Source of the DNA: Pythium myriotylum | Lineage: Eukaryota; Oomycota; Peronosporomycetes; Pythiales; Pythiaceae | Assembly: GCA_023091665.1 (NCBI GenBank) | Contig: JALJCQ010000009.1 | Coordinates: 1,550,001-1,614,000 of the forward strand | Direction: 5' to 3' | Length of the DNA stretch: 64,000 nucleotides | Part shown: positions 10,894-21,589 of the stretch, piece by piece | Position numbering within the stretch: position 1 is the first letter of the stretch | Layout of the letters: each line of letters opens with the position of its first letter | The notes under the pieces: generated by a model | Databases searched by the model: none | Told to the model about the DNA's origin: nothing | The model's input: the letters and a program-made list of their open reading frames with translations, nothing else | Program-made: the position numbers and the translations under genes

Positions 10894-11340
10894 CTATTGC
10901 TCAGCTGTGGCGCCCTGGAGGCTTAGCGACGGAGTGATGCCGTTGCGGACCAGAACTGTGATGTCGTTGTGTCCATCGTGGGCCGTGGGGTGAATCACCC
11001 GTGTGCTGTGCGTGTTGATCATCGCAAGATTGGTGAGCGAATCAGCCTTCCTATTGTGGGCACGTGTGTGGTAGGTCCACAGCTTGAGACGGAGTTCATC
11101 AGCGAGACGCCGTGCTCTGTGGTAGAGAGCGCGCAGCGTGGCGTTCTTGGGCGACCTGTGGTCGCGAAGTTGACGCGTGATCATCGCACTGTCTCCAATC
11201 ATTTCTAGGTGTCGTAGGCCTTGTTGGGCTGCAGCAGTAAGCCCGACTGTGAGGCCATGATATTCCGATTGGTTGTTCGTCGAGTGCTGGTTATGTAAAC
11301 TTACTGACGCACACCACACGATGGTAGCTGCTCCTGTGGC
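10894..11340 (-). pseudogene. Retroelement-type RNase H domain, N-terminally truncated
   Basis: The frame, bounded upstream by TGA, reads GAATIVWCASVSL, NNQSEYHGLTVGL, IGDSAM and RAHNRKADSLTNLAM. These match the Glu and two Asp motifs of type I RNase H found in oomycete retroelements. The first catalytic Asp region is missing and there is no ATG, so this is a fragment. It lies opposite in strand to the gypsy elements and probably comes from another element, possibly LINE-like. Its tail after about residue 110 is not conserved in any family I recognise. Confidence 0.7.
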
Positions 11341-11757
11341 TCATTCTGTTTGATACCGCTTTTTAGACTGGCACCTACCTTGCCTCCAGCTATTACGACT
11401 CACTTGCAGAACTCAATAGACTTGGCCTCCACCATCATCGCGCTATTGGCACCGTCGGTGTCATCACGCTCGGTTCGCTGCCACGCCCAGGCAGATGGCT
11501 TCAGTACAGAGGGGTGTAGCCCGATTTTCGACCAATTGATGCTTAGCATACAGTTTTGACAAACCAAGTGCCTGTATTTGCGTGACATTGTAGCTTTCTA
11601 TCCAATAAAATCGGATCATACACGCCTTTTTGACAAATTAAAAGTCCGTATTTGTGTGACAGCGTGACAGTTTGGCGGCTTCACGGGTACACACGCACTG
11701 GCCACAACTTTCTGGTCTAGTTAGTAGTGATAAAAACCTTAATCAGATATGCTCGGT
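11341..11757. other. Intergenic, with a diverged direct repeat
   Basis: Two similar 34-bp segments lie at 11554-11587 and 11628-11661, both starting TTTTGACAAA and ending GTGTGACA or GCGTGACA. They may be old element ends. No gene was recognised. Confidence 0.4.
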
Positions 11758-11760
11758 ATT

Positions 11761-12349
11761 AGGGGGTTTCAGAGTTGCGATTTTTCACCAGAAATCTTTG
11801 CGAGAAATCACACCAGAAATCACTCGAGAAACCGACTCTTTTGTTTCAGTTGGAAGAGCAAGAAAATTGTGAACTAGAGACACACCAAAAGTTGACTCCC
11901 CTCCTTCTCTATGAATCCATGGATCACTTTTGGACAGGCTGCTCAGCAAGGTCATTCTCCGCGAACCCAAACAGAAGCAACCAGCAACGACGTCTTGCCG
12001 CCAACGCGCGAGGCACACGGCAGCGTCGAGCCCGGAGACAGGGACTGCTGATCTGGTACGTACGAGGCGTGCGCCATGCTGCCAACGCCATCAATCGCTT
12101 CGGTTGCCGCCGAGATGACGTTTGTTTGCTTGGGGAGGGCGATCTGCAAGGGTTGCGAAAGGAAACCACTCGGATAATTTATATAACTACCAAATTCGAT
12201 CGATCGTTTTGAGGAGGAAAGAGAGTAATTTCTCGCTGGCAAGAAATCGCGTTCAAGAAAAGCACCTCCCGAGGTGCTTTTCTTGGAGTCTTTTCTTGCA
12301 AGAAATGACGCGAAAAACACGATGTCAAAATCCAACTCTGAAACCCCCT
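11761..12349. mobile_element. MITE-like element with 17-18 bp terminal inverted repeats
   Basis: The left end AGGGGGTTTCAGAGTTG (11761-11777) is repeated in inverted orientation at 12333-12349, and both sides are flanked by ATT, a possible 3-bp target duplication. The 589-bp interior has no transposase. It contains a near-perfect hairpin at 12254-12285 (15-bp arms, 2-bp loop) and short open frames with no recognised domain. A 3-bp duplication would suit PIF/Harbinger-like elements, but ATT does not match their usual TWA, so the superfamily is not assigned. Confidence 0.6.
12254..12285. repeat. Perfect 15-bp hairpin inside the MITE-like element
   Basis: CAAGAAAAGCACCTC is followed after two bases by its exact complement. 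Such an arm could fold in DNA or RNA. No role is known. Confidence 0.8.
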
Positions 12350-12352
12350 ATT

Positions 12353-13037
12353 GGGGGTGTGAAGGGAGGCCGAAAAAAATCCTTCAAACCGCGGTGATTA
12401 AGCACAAATCTAATTCGGCCAATCAGCGTCGAGAATTTCAAAAATTGTTCCAGAAACTGTTCGGATTGTTCCGTGGGGCTTGGCTACCCCTATTAATGGT
12501 GCCCTGAACTCGCAAATTTCAATTTCGTCGTTAAGACTGGTTTAACTGACCCCTATTTATCATTGGAAAGTGAAGTGTAGTTTTGATAGAATCATTGCAA
12601 ACACACCGTTTTTTTTTAAAAAACGGTGTGTTTGCAGAAATACACCGTTAAAACGGTGTATTTGCAATGTTTGGCCAGAATGGATGATTCTGACATTACT
12701 TTCCAAACAAACACAAGCTGGGGACCAGCGAAGCGTGCCCTAGTGAGCGGGTAAAAAGGGTTTTGGGAGGCATCCGCTTTCGACATGTCCTCATGATCGA
12801 GGAAGCCTTCACGCGCTGAACACGAAGGCTTGCAAATGTCCGCCCGACGCGAGCGATAAGTTGCTAATCCAAGAGAGAGGCGAATAGTTCTTTGAACAAA
12901 ATGTCAACAATCACAATGCTCATTGAAGTACAAACTTGGGTCCAACACACGCTAAATAGTGAAAGTGGTCATGCACGCTCGGACAGGGGGATGGACACAT
13001 CAAAACTGCTGGACGTTTCTCGGAGCTTGCCGTTGGC
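12353..13037. other. Intergenic region with hairpin element
   Basis: No gene was recognised. The hairpin element at 12563-12706 occupies the middle. The rest, up to the stop codon of the minus-strand WRKY19-like gene, should hold that gene's 3' untranslated region. Confidence 0.5.
12563..12706. repeat. Hairpin-forming element, 144 bp
   Basis: The outer ends TTGGAAAG and CTTTCCAA are inverted copies. Further in, imperfect arms sharing AGAATCAT and TTGCAAA continue towards the centre. Two perfect palindromes fill the core: 12596-12636 with 19-bp arms around TTT, and 12638-12663 with 12-bp arms around AA. Both share the ACACCGTT motif. The whole could fold as one long cruciform, the form of a small foldback MITE. 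No target duplication was clear. Confidence 0.6.
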
Positions 13038-14174
13038 TCAGTTCAAGATGGACGCGATGGCGTAAGGGTTGGCGAGCCGAGGCGACATCAGGTCAGCGGA
13101 TGGCGTCGAGGACGCGTCGCTGTTGTCTTCGGTCTCGGATTGGGACGGCGACTTGGAGAGCAGCAAGAGCGTCTCCACGACCTGCGGGTTCACTGCGTCT
13201 GCGACTGCGGGCTTGGCTGCAATCTTGACGGGGGCTTTGGCCGACGAGTCCTTGTCGGTCTCTTCGCGCTCAGCTTCCACGACGTCGACGGGGGGAAGAG
13301 CGTTGCGGTTGTCGACGTGAGCCGCACAGTAGCCGCCTTTCTTGGCTCGGGCGTTGCACCACGAGAGGTTGCACCGGCGACCGCCGCCGTGGCTGTAGCA
13401 GAGCCCGCCGCTCTCGGAGCTGCTCTTGCAGCCGGCGATGCGGCACCGACGGCCGCCGCCGTGGCGCTTGCAGAGATCTCGGCTCACGGCGCCGTTGGCG
13501 CAGCCGTCGACCCGGCAGCGGCGGCCGCCGCCGTGGCTGTAGCAGAAGCCGCGGCTGCGAGAGCTGTTCTTGCACATGGGGAAGTCACACTTTTTTGGGA
13601 GGCAGGCTCGCTTGCTTCCGTTGGTTCGGCCGACGGCCTCGTCGCCCGACTCGTCGTCGTCTTCGTCGTCCTTGTCTTGTGCGAACGAGTCGTGGCGCGG
13701 GCGCTTGGTGACGACGGCCATGAGCGCGCCGGGGCTGCGCTGCACGTGGGCCGAGGGCGTGGGCGCCTCGGGCACCGAGGGCTTGGAGATGATGGAGCGG
13801 AAGACGAACGAGGCCGGGCCGGGCTTGGGCTTCTCGAGCTTGACCATGCCGCCGAAGGGCGGGGCGGCGGCGCGCGCGGGCGGCGTGGGCCAGGAGGACG
13901 AGGACGAAGAGGAGGAGGAGGAAGCCGGGAGGTGCGGCGCGTGGGGCGCGCTGTGGACGTGGAGCGCGAGCGAGGCGGCGGCGGCGCGCGCGGGCCCGAG
14001 CGGCGAGGGCGCGTGGCTGGCGAGCGGCGCGAGCGGGATGAAGCCCGAGGGCGCGTGGGCGTCGGGCAGCGTGGCCTGGCGCGAGGGCGGCGGCGCGCGG
14101 TTGTGGAGCATGTAGATCCAGGCATTCTCCTGGAGCTCCTGGGTCTGGCGGTCGAGGGACTGCTTGGTGCGCAT
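13038..14174 (-). CDS. WRKY19-like Cys/His zinc-repeat protein
   Basis: The predicted protein has 378 residues. ATG 14174 (MRTKQS) is chosen because upstream codons in the same frame lack an ATG. Residues about 195-285 hold four tandem Cys/His units of the form CxxxxC...C.xHGGGRRC, the pattern annotated in oomycetes as WRKY transcription factor 19-like zinc finger. The units are linked by the invariant HGGGRRC. Upstream is an Ala/Pro/Ser-rich low-complexity stretch with a poly-Ser run, then an acidic DEDDDESGDE patch. The C-terminal tail is Ser-rich. A nuclear DNA- or protein-binding role is usually inferred for the family but is not shown here. A GA-rich tract lies in the presumed 5' leader near 14290. 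Confidence 0.8.
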   Translation of the reverse strand: MRTKQSLDRQTQELQENAWIYMLHNRAPPPSRQATLPDAHAPSGFIPLAPLASHAPSPLGPARAAAASLALHVHSAPHAPHLPASSSSSSSSSSWPTPPARAAAPPFGGMVKLEKPKPGPASFVFRSIISKPSVPEAPTPSAHVQRSPGALMAVVTKRPRHDSFAQDKDDEDDDESGDEAVGRTNGSKRACLPKKCDFPMCKNSSRSRGFCYSHGGGRRCRVDGCANGAVSRDLCKRHGGGRRCRIAGCKSSSESGGLCYSHGGGRRCNLSWCNARAKKGGYCAAHVDNRNALPPVDVVEAEREETDKDSSAKAPVKIAAKPAVADAVNPQVVETLLLLSKSPSQSETEDNSDASSTPSADLMSPRLANPYAIASILN

Positions 14175-15909
14175 TGGGGAGAACCGTTCTGCGGCCGAGG
14201 ACGTGCGGGTAGTGGTTCTCTGTGGGTGGCTGTGTTGGCTGAAGAAACGCGGTGGGCCCGAAGGCAAGAAATCCAGAGTGCTGGTCGCAAGAGAGAGAGA
14301 GAGAGAAGAAAACGAAAAACGAGCAGTCTTTCTTGGGTGATCAAAACCAAATCCAAACCGGCCGCGCAGACGGGTCGGCGGATGTGTGGGCACGGCCCGT
14401 GGACGGAGATGAGTCGTGGGAAAGGCCGTCGGGGCTCGAGTGTCGACGGCGGCAACCCGTGCGGAGGTTGGGACTCGCCGTGGTGGCAACGAAACCGGCC
14501 ACGCCAGCTGGCGCCAACACGTGCGACTCGGAGAAAACCCCAACAAGAATACTGAAGTCGGCCACGGAATCCGGGGTTTTTCGTTCCTTCTTTTTTTTTT
14601 GGTTTCTTCGTTTGGTCCGCTCTCTCCGGTGTGCTCGCCGTGAAGGTTCAGTTCCGTTTGCGGATTGGTTGCTCGTTCCCTTGCGTGCAATCCTTCGACG
14701 TGGCAAAGACGAGCCAAAGCTCAGGATCGATGTGGCAAGAGAGTGGGACCGCGAAGCGGTGACTCTTGCCTACGTACCGACGATGTAGATGAAAATGACC
14801 TCTCGAACTTGATGCTTCGAACGCCGGGGGCGGCGCGCGTGCCTCTGAAACTTGAACGCGCTGTTTGCGCAATTTGGCCTCACACACAAATCAAATCTCT
14901 CTGCCGCTCGTCTGAGTGCAGCCATCATAATCCCAGAAGTTGGGACATGCTGCTGCTGCGTACGACACTTGGGGGCGCATCCCCAGCGAGATGGTGGTGG
15001 TGCCATTGCACACTGGCTGACGGAACCAGGGACCGAGGCGTGCTGCGGCGAGAAAGCGTTTCACGCGTCTGTGCTCGGACCAGGGCACGGCGACAGCAGC
15101 TGCTGCGAGTCGAGATCTGCCCACCATCACTCTGAGATCCAGAACAGATTCAGTCGCTCTTCCCAGCAGAACAGAAACTTCAGCGAGGGCTCTTCTATGC
15201 AGGCAGAGAGGCGGCACTGGCATTCGGGATTCGGGGCAAGCCTCTTGAGCACCAGCTCGCGCGTCAACACGTGCGACCGCCAGGCGAGCGATCACTCGAG
15301 CGGCTCAGTGAATGAAAATCTGAGAAGCTGCCGGCGCCGCCTCAGCTGCGTGCACGCCCAGATCCTGCACCAGCACAGACGCTCGCGTTGATGCCGCAAA
15401 CGTCTTTTCCTTCAACGCCAGGCTTGCATACGAAGCCCCAGCTGGACATCCTCGTGGATGGCCCCACCGTTAAACTCGATTCGTTTGCAGACGAGAGGAA
15501 CGCGGTTCCCTCGTGTCTGACACCCCGGCTCTCTCTCGTTGACATGTGTGCTCAGCGGGCGTGCGCTTGGTGGCGTCGTCGGCGTGGGGGGATTTTCTGC
15601 CTTCAGTTCTCGTCGGACCTGCAGACCGAGAGGACCCTCCCGCCTCGGGCCGCTGTGCCGTAATGGTTTAGAACGTTTCAGTATCTGAGACCTCCTGCCG
15701 CCGAATGCGCAAAATCTCCCTCCAGCACCAGAACGGCAGTGCTGACGAGGGGATCCCAAGTCTGGTTCAAACTGGCGTCGGCGTCACGCGTCAACCTCAG
15801 CCACCTGCACACGAAGGATGTGCCGCGAAGAAAAATCCACACAATCCTGTGACGGCCAGTTCTACAAGCACCTGATTGGCGCGAAGTGGATCAAAAGATC
15901 GCTCGCATC

Positions 15910-15973
15910 CCGACGAGACAGCGAAGAGTGGGAACCTGCAATTTCAGATTCCCACTCTTCGCTGTCTCGTCGG
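15910..15973. repeat. Perfect inverted repeat, 25-bp arms
   Basis: Arms at 15910-15934 and 15949-15973 are exact complements around a 14-bp loop. Perfect arms of this length imply recent formation or maintenance. It is followed within 15 bp by another perfect palindrome. Confidence 0.9.
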
Positions 15974-15986
15974 AATGCACGCGGCG

Positions 15987-16017
15987 GTCGGGTGATTGCA
16001 GCCTGCAATCACCCGAC
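15987..16017. repeat. Perfect palindrome, 15-bp arms
   Basis: GTCGGGTGATTGCAG, one base, then its exact complement. It is unrelated in sequence to the preceding inverted repeat. Confidence 0.9.
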
Positions 16018-16182
16018 GGCGTTCTCGTCGTTGTGCAACGTTTTGGCGAGAGCGAGCTCAGGAATCCGAAGGAGTGCTGAACCGCCTCCGAGCACGCCAG
16101 CAGACGCCTGCAGCCCACGACGAGGGCTGGGCGAGCGGACGCTGAGCATTTTTATCGTCCACCACCACCGCCGGCAGCGAAC

Positions 16183-16201
16183 CTGTGGTGGTCCACCACA
16201 G
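16183..16201. repeat. Perfect palindrome, 9-bp arms
   Basis: CTGTGGTGG, one base, CCACCACAG. It is the third perfect palindrome in 300 bp. Confidence 0.8.
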
Positions 16202-17322
16202 AGCCCGAGTTTCAGCCACAGCAGAGAACAGAAACTGAAATAGTGCAGAGCCGAGCCAGTCTGATAAAACTGCAATAACTAATGGATACTTCAGGAAAGA
16301 AGACTTCTTCCCTCTCCTCGCAAGTCGCAGCTGCCTCAGAAACTGGATATGCTTGGAAACGTAATAAAATAGATCTTTGGGGCTTGAATTCTAAAAAAAT
16401 TGTTAGCAACACAAAAACCACTCCAAGCCAGGTTTTTTGGAATTTCACGGCTTCCGACCGATTTTACAAATATTGGAAAATAAACAAGACGAAATCGCCA
16501 TCTAATCTCGCAGGCCAACGCGATGGTTCTTCGTGCGACAACTGATTGATTTGGCACATCAGCACGTCACCATGCCAGTCACAGGAGAATTTGCTCATTG
16601 TGACTCGGATCCTTCGAGCTATCTATTCGAGACCTGGCTTCATGGAATCAAGCTCGAAGTTCTTCATATTCCTCGAGCATCCGTGAGACTCAGTCCCAAG
16701 AAATACAATCGCAAGTAGCATCGCCAGCATATCGACTGATATTCTGGCCACATCTGGTGGATAGCGTTCGTCCAGAGCAGCTCTTTTCTTCCACATCCTT
16801 TACAACGCGGCGCGAACGCTGAATCCATGTGGCAATTCATCCAATACGAGCGATTGCAAATGCGAGAGTCAATGGCTTGACAACGTCTGCACGACGGAAT
16901 GGAAAGAGCTTGCCATTTCAACAATACACCCCAAAACCGCTCCAGGCCATATCGCTGGTCCTGGGGTCCACTTGACCCTCGACTTCCGTGCGAAGGTGTC
17001 CAATATCCTCGTCGTCTATTCTGGTAATCGCAATGAACCAGCCGAGGGGGTACGTGCCGCGAGTCATTGAATCCTTTCAGCTCGAACTGCACTCCATCTC
17101 ATCGAAGAAGGTGCTTAAAACCACTCTGGCCTAGGTTTTTCTAGAAAAAAAATCTATGCCTCCCCCCAATTTCACAAATTTCGGGAAACCAACTGGGACG
17201 ACACCAAGCCGAAAGAGCCATCTCCGCAATCGCGAGGCGTTGTCGGCGACAGGACGCCGTCTTCTCTGCGCAGGCTCCCCCCCCACTGCCCGCCACGCCA
17301 AGTCGCCACCAGCAGACGAACC

Positions 17323-18620
17323 ATGAGCGCCGCCCCCAACCGAAGCGTGCGCCCCGAGAACGTCGAGTTCACGGTCAAGGTGCGAGCCACCCGCTCGCGG
17401 CACGATGGGAAAAGCCGGCTGACGCTGACACGCTTACGTTGCAGGCCGCCGAGGACCTGATCCTCACCGGCACCGAGCGCTCGATCGTGCGCGTCCCCGC
17501 CAACAACATGTACTCGTGCCTGATGCAGAAGACGCAGCGCTTCTCGTCGCTCTTCCGCCACTACAGCAAGCACCACGGGCTCCCGCGCGAGTCGCTCGAC
17601 TTTTTCTTCACGGTTTGTTCTGCTGCCCCCAGGAGAATATGCTCCGCGTGGCTGACTCGGTAGATGGTTGCTGTGCCATTCGTGTAGAGCCGATTGGACC
17701 CTGAAGATTCGCCCGAGTCGGTCCATCTCCAGAAGGTACTTATCAAATCGTTTCCACAGTCGATTCTCCACCACGACGACAACTGACGGACTCTGTGCTG
17801 GTGCGTACAGAACGATATCATCCTGGTACGCCGACGTGTGGTGCCGTCACTCGTGAATTTGCCTGTGATCACGCATGACGCGTACTTCGCCGACATGCGT
17901 CAGCTCTTGGAGGTACGCTCTTGCCGTCAACTGGTCCGACCTAACTTTCGACTGAATGAACTCGTTTTCCAGCGGGGCGAGAACACCGACGTCGTTTTCC
18001 ACGTTGGCTCACCCAAGCAAATACTGCGTGCACATCGAGTTATTCTCACTGCTCGCTGCGAGATTTTCTGCGCTATGTTCCGTCCAGGGGCAATGAGAGA
18101 AAGCGAAAATGGGCTCGTCTTGATTCCAGATCATACGCCGGAAATGGTTGCCAAGATGCTCGAGTTCATTTACACCAACACAGTCACAGACTTGTGCAAG
18201 CTTTCCGCTCCGGTACGTCTATGCCGCGTGTCATGTAGGATCATCCGAGACTTCTCACGATCGATCTACATGTAGCAACTGATCGACTTGATCGCTTTGG
18301 CGGATCAGTACCTGCTCCAACAGCTCAAGCAACTCTGCGAGGTTGCTGCGCGCGACGTGTTGAGTACCACCAACGTTGGCCAATTTCTCTTTGCGGCTAG
18401 AAAGTATAACGCCACGTACCTGAAGGACTTCTGCCTAAGCTTCTTCACGGCGCACATGTCAGACGTTGTGGATGACGAAAGTTTTCGTGAGGAACTTGAG
18501 CGTTGTCCGTCGCTTGCGCTGACTCTGTTGAAAGCATCGACACGTTCGGTTCCGGATGACGGCCTTCCAGTTTGCAAGCGTCGTCGACTGAACATGCCCC
18601 ACGATGACCCTGACTTGTAA
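17323..18620 (+). CDS. SUMO-like/BTB-POZ domain protein (six exons)
   Basis: My model joins exons 17323-17379, 17445-17612, 17688-17735, 17811-17912, 17973-18212 and 18276-18620 for 319 residues. All introns are 60-75 nt, GT-AG, and in phase. Residues about 13-110 look like a ubiquitin/SUMO-type fold (FSSLFRHYSKHHGL, then LDFFFTSRLDPEDSPESV, then NDIILVRR), as in Rad60-type SUMO-like domains. Residues about 126-235 form a BTB/POZ domain (TDVVFHVG, LRAHRVILTARCEIF, VAKMLEFIYTN). BTB proteins often serve as cullin-3 substrate adaptors, but that role is only inferred. The tail ends in a basic CKRRRL motif. The third exon (16 codons) is recognised mainly by the conserved DSPES motif. Confidence 0.8.
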
Positions 18621-18830
18621 TATCGCGTCCACCAGCTATCTCCGCGACACTTCTTTTCCCGCCATTATTTATAAAACCTGATTTGTTCGTGACTTCCGTA
18701 CGTCGCGTTCCGACGAATTCGAGCACAATCGTGCGAGCCAAAGGCTTAAGACCGCAATAAACTCATCCAACTGTAACTTCTCTTGCTCGACTATCTTCTA
18801 CGAAAACGAGCAGTCCAGGATCTCCAGGAT
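18621..18830. other. Short spacer between convergent genes
   Basis: The BTB gene and FIGNL1 converge with 210 bp between their stop codons. A polyadenylation-like AATAAA lies at about 18757. Nothing else was recognised. Confidence 0.6.
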
Positions 18831-21444
18831 TTATCCCTCATGGCCAACAAATGCGAAGCTGCCGAACTCATCATTCCACGCTTTGTAGAAGTCAAGGTCC
18901 TTCGTCGCCACACTAGATCGGACCTACATCGTCATATACAGCCAAGTTTAGCCCAACGCACTCTCGATCAGTTCATTTTAACATACCCCTCGCAGTGCCT
19001 CGTTAAAGTCCTCTAGGTTGATAGGTCGGACGGAATCGGCGTCCATGGTTTGAATATCGACGCAGCTCCTTATCGGTCCCATGGCTGCTTCTGTGCATAG
19101 AGCCCGTACGTCTGCTCCTGAGTAACCTGCAGTCTTTTCTGCCACTTCGTTCAAAGCTTGCTCGGACAGGTCGTATTTGTTGCCTTGAAGCAATCGATTC
19201 ATAAGATCCAATCGGGCTTCGAACGATGGAAGTGGAATGTAAAGGCGCTTGACAAAACGCCGGCGAGCGGCTTCGTCCAACTCTTGTGGTCGATTCGTTG
19301 CACCTATCATGAAGGATTTGGCATTTGTGTGGGTCATCGACGACTGCAAAGAACGTCCATACCGACAACTAAAATCACATCCTTCGCCTTCGTCCCAGCA
19401 CCATCCAGTTGGACGAGAAACTCAGTCTTCATTCTTCTGCTTGCTTCGTTTTCTTCGGAGCTGTAAATGATGAATCTATGCGTAAGGTATGGTCCTCCAA
19501 CCTCACGAACAACGATTCGAACCTCCTCTGCGTTAAGAGCGAATCGATCTCGTCAATAAATATGACTGACGGCTGCAACTAATGGCTTTAGAATATATAA
19601 TGATGTATCGGACCCTCTTGTATTCGAACCTGCTTGACGGCTGCCACGGCGAAAAGCGTTCGCACCAGCTTTTCACCTTCACCAATCTATAGACAAGTCG
19701 TTACGCGAAAGTGCCAAGTACATCGACAACAATCCCTACCCATTTGCTCGTCAACGAACTGGCAGAGATGCTGAAGAAAGTAGCTCCAGACTGACTAGCT
19801 ATCGCCTTCCCAATAAGCGTCTTTCCTGTTCCAGGCGGTCCGAATAGCAAAAGGCCTGGGGATCACGCACAGACCAGTTACTAGAGAGAATTATACAAAC
19901 CAACACCTATTGAACACCTCACAGTACCTTTAGGAAGAGCTCGAAGACCAGTGAAGATATCTGGACGAGCCATTGGCCAAATGACCAACTCATTCACGCA
20001 TTTCTTCGCAAACTGTAGCCCAGCTACCAAAGGAGTTCCAGATGAGGAAATATCGTTGACCAGAAGCTCTATCGTATCGTAGTTCCGTACCGATATCATC
20101 AAACGTGACCGGATCCCCATTGTCGACGATCTCCATCTCAATTTTGGTGATGAGTTCGGGGTCGCAACTCTTCAGGCGAGGGTCGACATCGTCTTCATCT
20201 TCATTTGACGTTGGTCCACTGAGCCTGCTCACCCAAGTACGTGGCTAGTTGGGATGCTGTCGAATCACCCCGCGATTGATTTTACTCACTTTGACTGTTG
20301 TGCAGAAGGCTTGGTGGCATTTCTTTCATCACCGGGCCTAACAACAGGAGACACAAACTTCTTTCGAATTGCGCCACTTGAATCTAAATCGTCGTCGCCT
20401 CCTAGTGTGTCTGCACCGAAGAGCAACTGCGGGTTCACGGGATGATAAGACCCGGTGCGTACACCTCCACGATTTAAGCCACGGCCATTTCGCTTGAAGC
20501 GATCCACACCGTCGTCGTCATAGTCGTCAAAACTACTACCTGATGCTCGGTCCTTCTACAAGTGGAGTCCATTTGCTCAAGATTTCGCTATTCACACCAC
20601 GATTACTGTTATCCATACCTGTAGCTTATCTCCCGCAGTCTGGAATGGATTCTTCCCCGGAGGCTCCTGTCGGTAAGCTACAGGCTGTTGTCGACGTGAA
20701 TACTGCACAGCTTCACCGTTTTCTTCGTCTGGCTCGCTCGATTTCCTCTTGAGGAGATCACTCAACGCCCGCAACGAGCTGGCTACAGGTTCATGTTTCG
20801 GTATGCTTGGCGCGGGATGAGGTAGTTGAGGTGGAACGTTCGACGGAGGCACTGGATCCGGGGTCAGATTTTGCACACGATCTCTGGTTTCCAGTGGGGG
20901 CCTCTGCACAGACCCCGGTAACTTGGGCTCCGCTCTCGGCGCTAAATGGTTCGGTGTAGCGCGCGAGCTCGAGGTCGGCGTTGACTGGAAACACGTGGAT
21001 CAGATAGTTTCGCTTATGCGAGGTTTTCCGTTGCGTTCGTACCTGCAGGTACAACCCCGGGAATCGGCTCTGCACGCTCTCTGTCGAGATCCCGTCTTGC
21101 GGGCTCGCGGCTCGCCAGTTCTCGCGCCCGCGCGCTCGCACCTGGCTTCTGCGCTCCGAGATGCGCTCAACGTTGTCTCGCCGACGGTCTCGGCGCTTCG
21201 TCACTAATGTGGGAAAGAGCCTCGTGAGTTTCGCATCGTCAGAGCGGAATCGAGACACTTTGGTCGTACGGTACTGGGCGAGGTGGAGCCGCTGCAGCTC
21301 GCGCAGACTCGCGCGCTGGCTCTCGGGCACGTCGACGCTCTCCAGCAGGCGGAGGATGTCCGCCTGCGTCTCGGCCGCCGCCGCGTCGCCAGAGAGGCGC
21401 AGGCGGTCGTACGGCGCGAGCCCAGCACCAGTGTTGCCGTTCAT
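18831..21444 (-). CDS. FIGNL1: Fidgetin-like protein 1, AAA ATPase (eleven exons)
   Basis: Exons, from the start: 21444-21043, 20984-20619, 20555-20290, 20224-20091, 20023-19928, 19855-19740, 19686-19630, 19578-19523, 19460-19363, 19303-18987 and 18923-18831. They encode 666 residues, close to the usual family size. All introns are 51-72 nt and phase-consistent. Residues 427-434 are the Walker A GPPGTGKT and 484-489 the Walker [23 protein letters not shown] and LYIPLP follow, diagnostic of the meiotic-clade AAA proteins with FIGNL1. The N-terminus is poorly conserved and Pro/Ser-rich. FIGNL1 is known in other eukaryotes to dismantle RAD51 filaments during recombination. The end of exon 1 is the least certain splice, because another donor lies upstream. 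Confidence 0.85.
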
Positions 21445-21589
21445 GGGGTCTTGGCGGGAAAGGAACACCCAAGAAACGTAAATGTACTGGATCAGTAGGT
21501 TGAGCTCTCAATGGCAATAGCATCAAGTTTTGAAGTCCGAAGCCGAGGGAGAATGAGTCATCCGAAAAGAACACACGACGAAGACAACA
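21445..21589. promoter_or_regulatory. Divergent promoter region, FIGNL1 and nitronate monooxygenase
   Basis: Only 145 bp separate the two start codons, so both promoters must lie here. No TATA box or clear oomycete initiator could be named. Confidence 0.5.

Larger units (their letters stand above)
14175..17322. other. Long intergenic region between divergent genes
   Basis: About 3.1 kb separate the starts of the minus-strand WRKY19-like gene and the plus-strand BTB gene. I see no complete gene. A plus-strand open stretch at 16765-17070 lacks an ATG and has several Cys (CGNSSNTSDCKCESQW); it could be an exon remnant. Three perfect palindromes lie at 15910-16201. The segment around 16430-16530 resembles 17100-17250 just upstream of the BTB gene, hinting at a duplicated promoter region. 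Confidence 0.5.

Noticed and set aside
13140..14555. Plus-strand open frame of 471 codons opposite the WRKY19-like gene
   Set aside because: Its Gly/Ala/Arg-rich translation reflects the high GC of the coding strand, and the minus strand has the Cys/His repeats.
20791..21468. FIGNL1 upstream frame as a separate 225-residue protein
   Set aside because: A GTG start was assumed for it. A 58-nt intron at 21042-20985 joins it in phase to the Pro-rich region and AAA domain.
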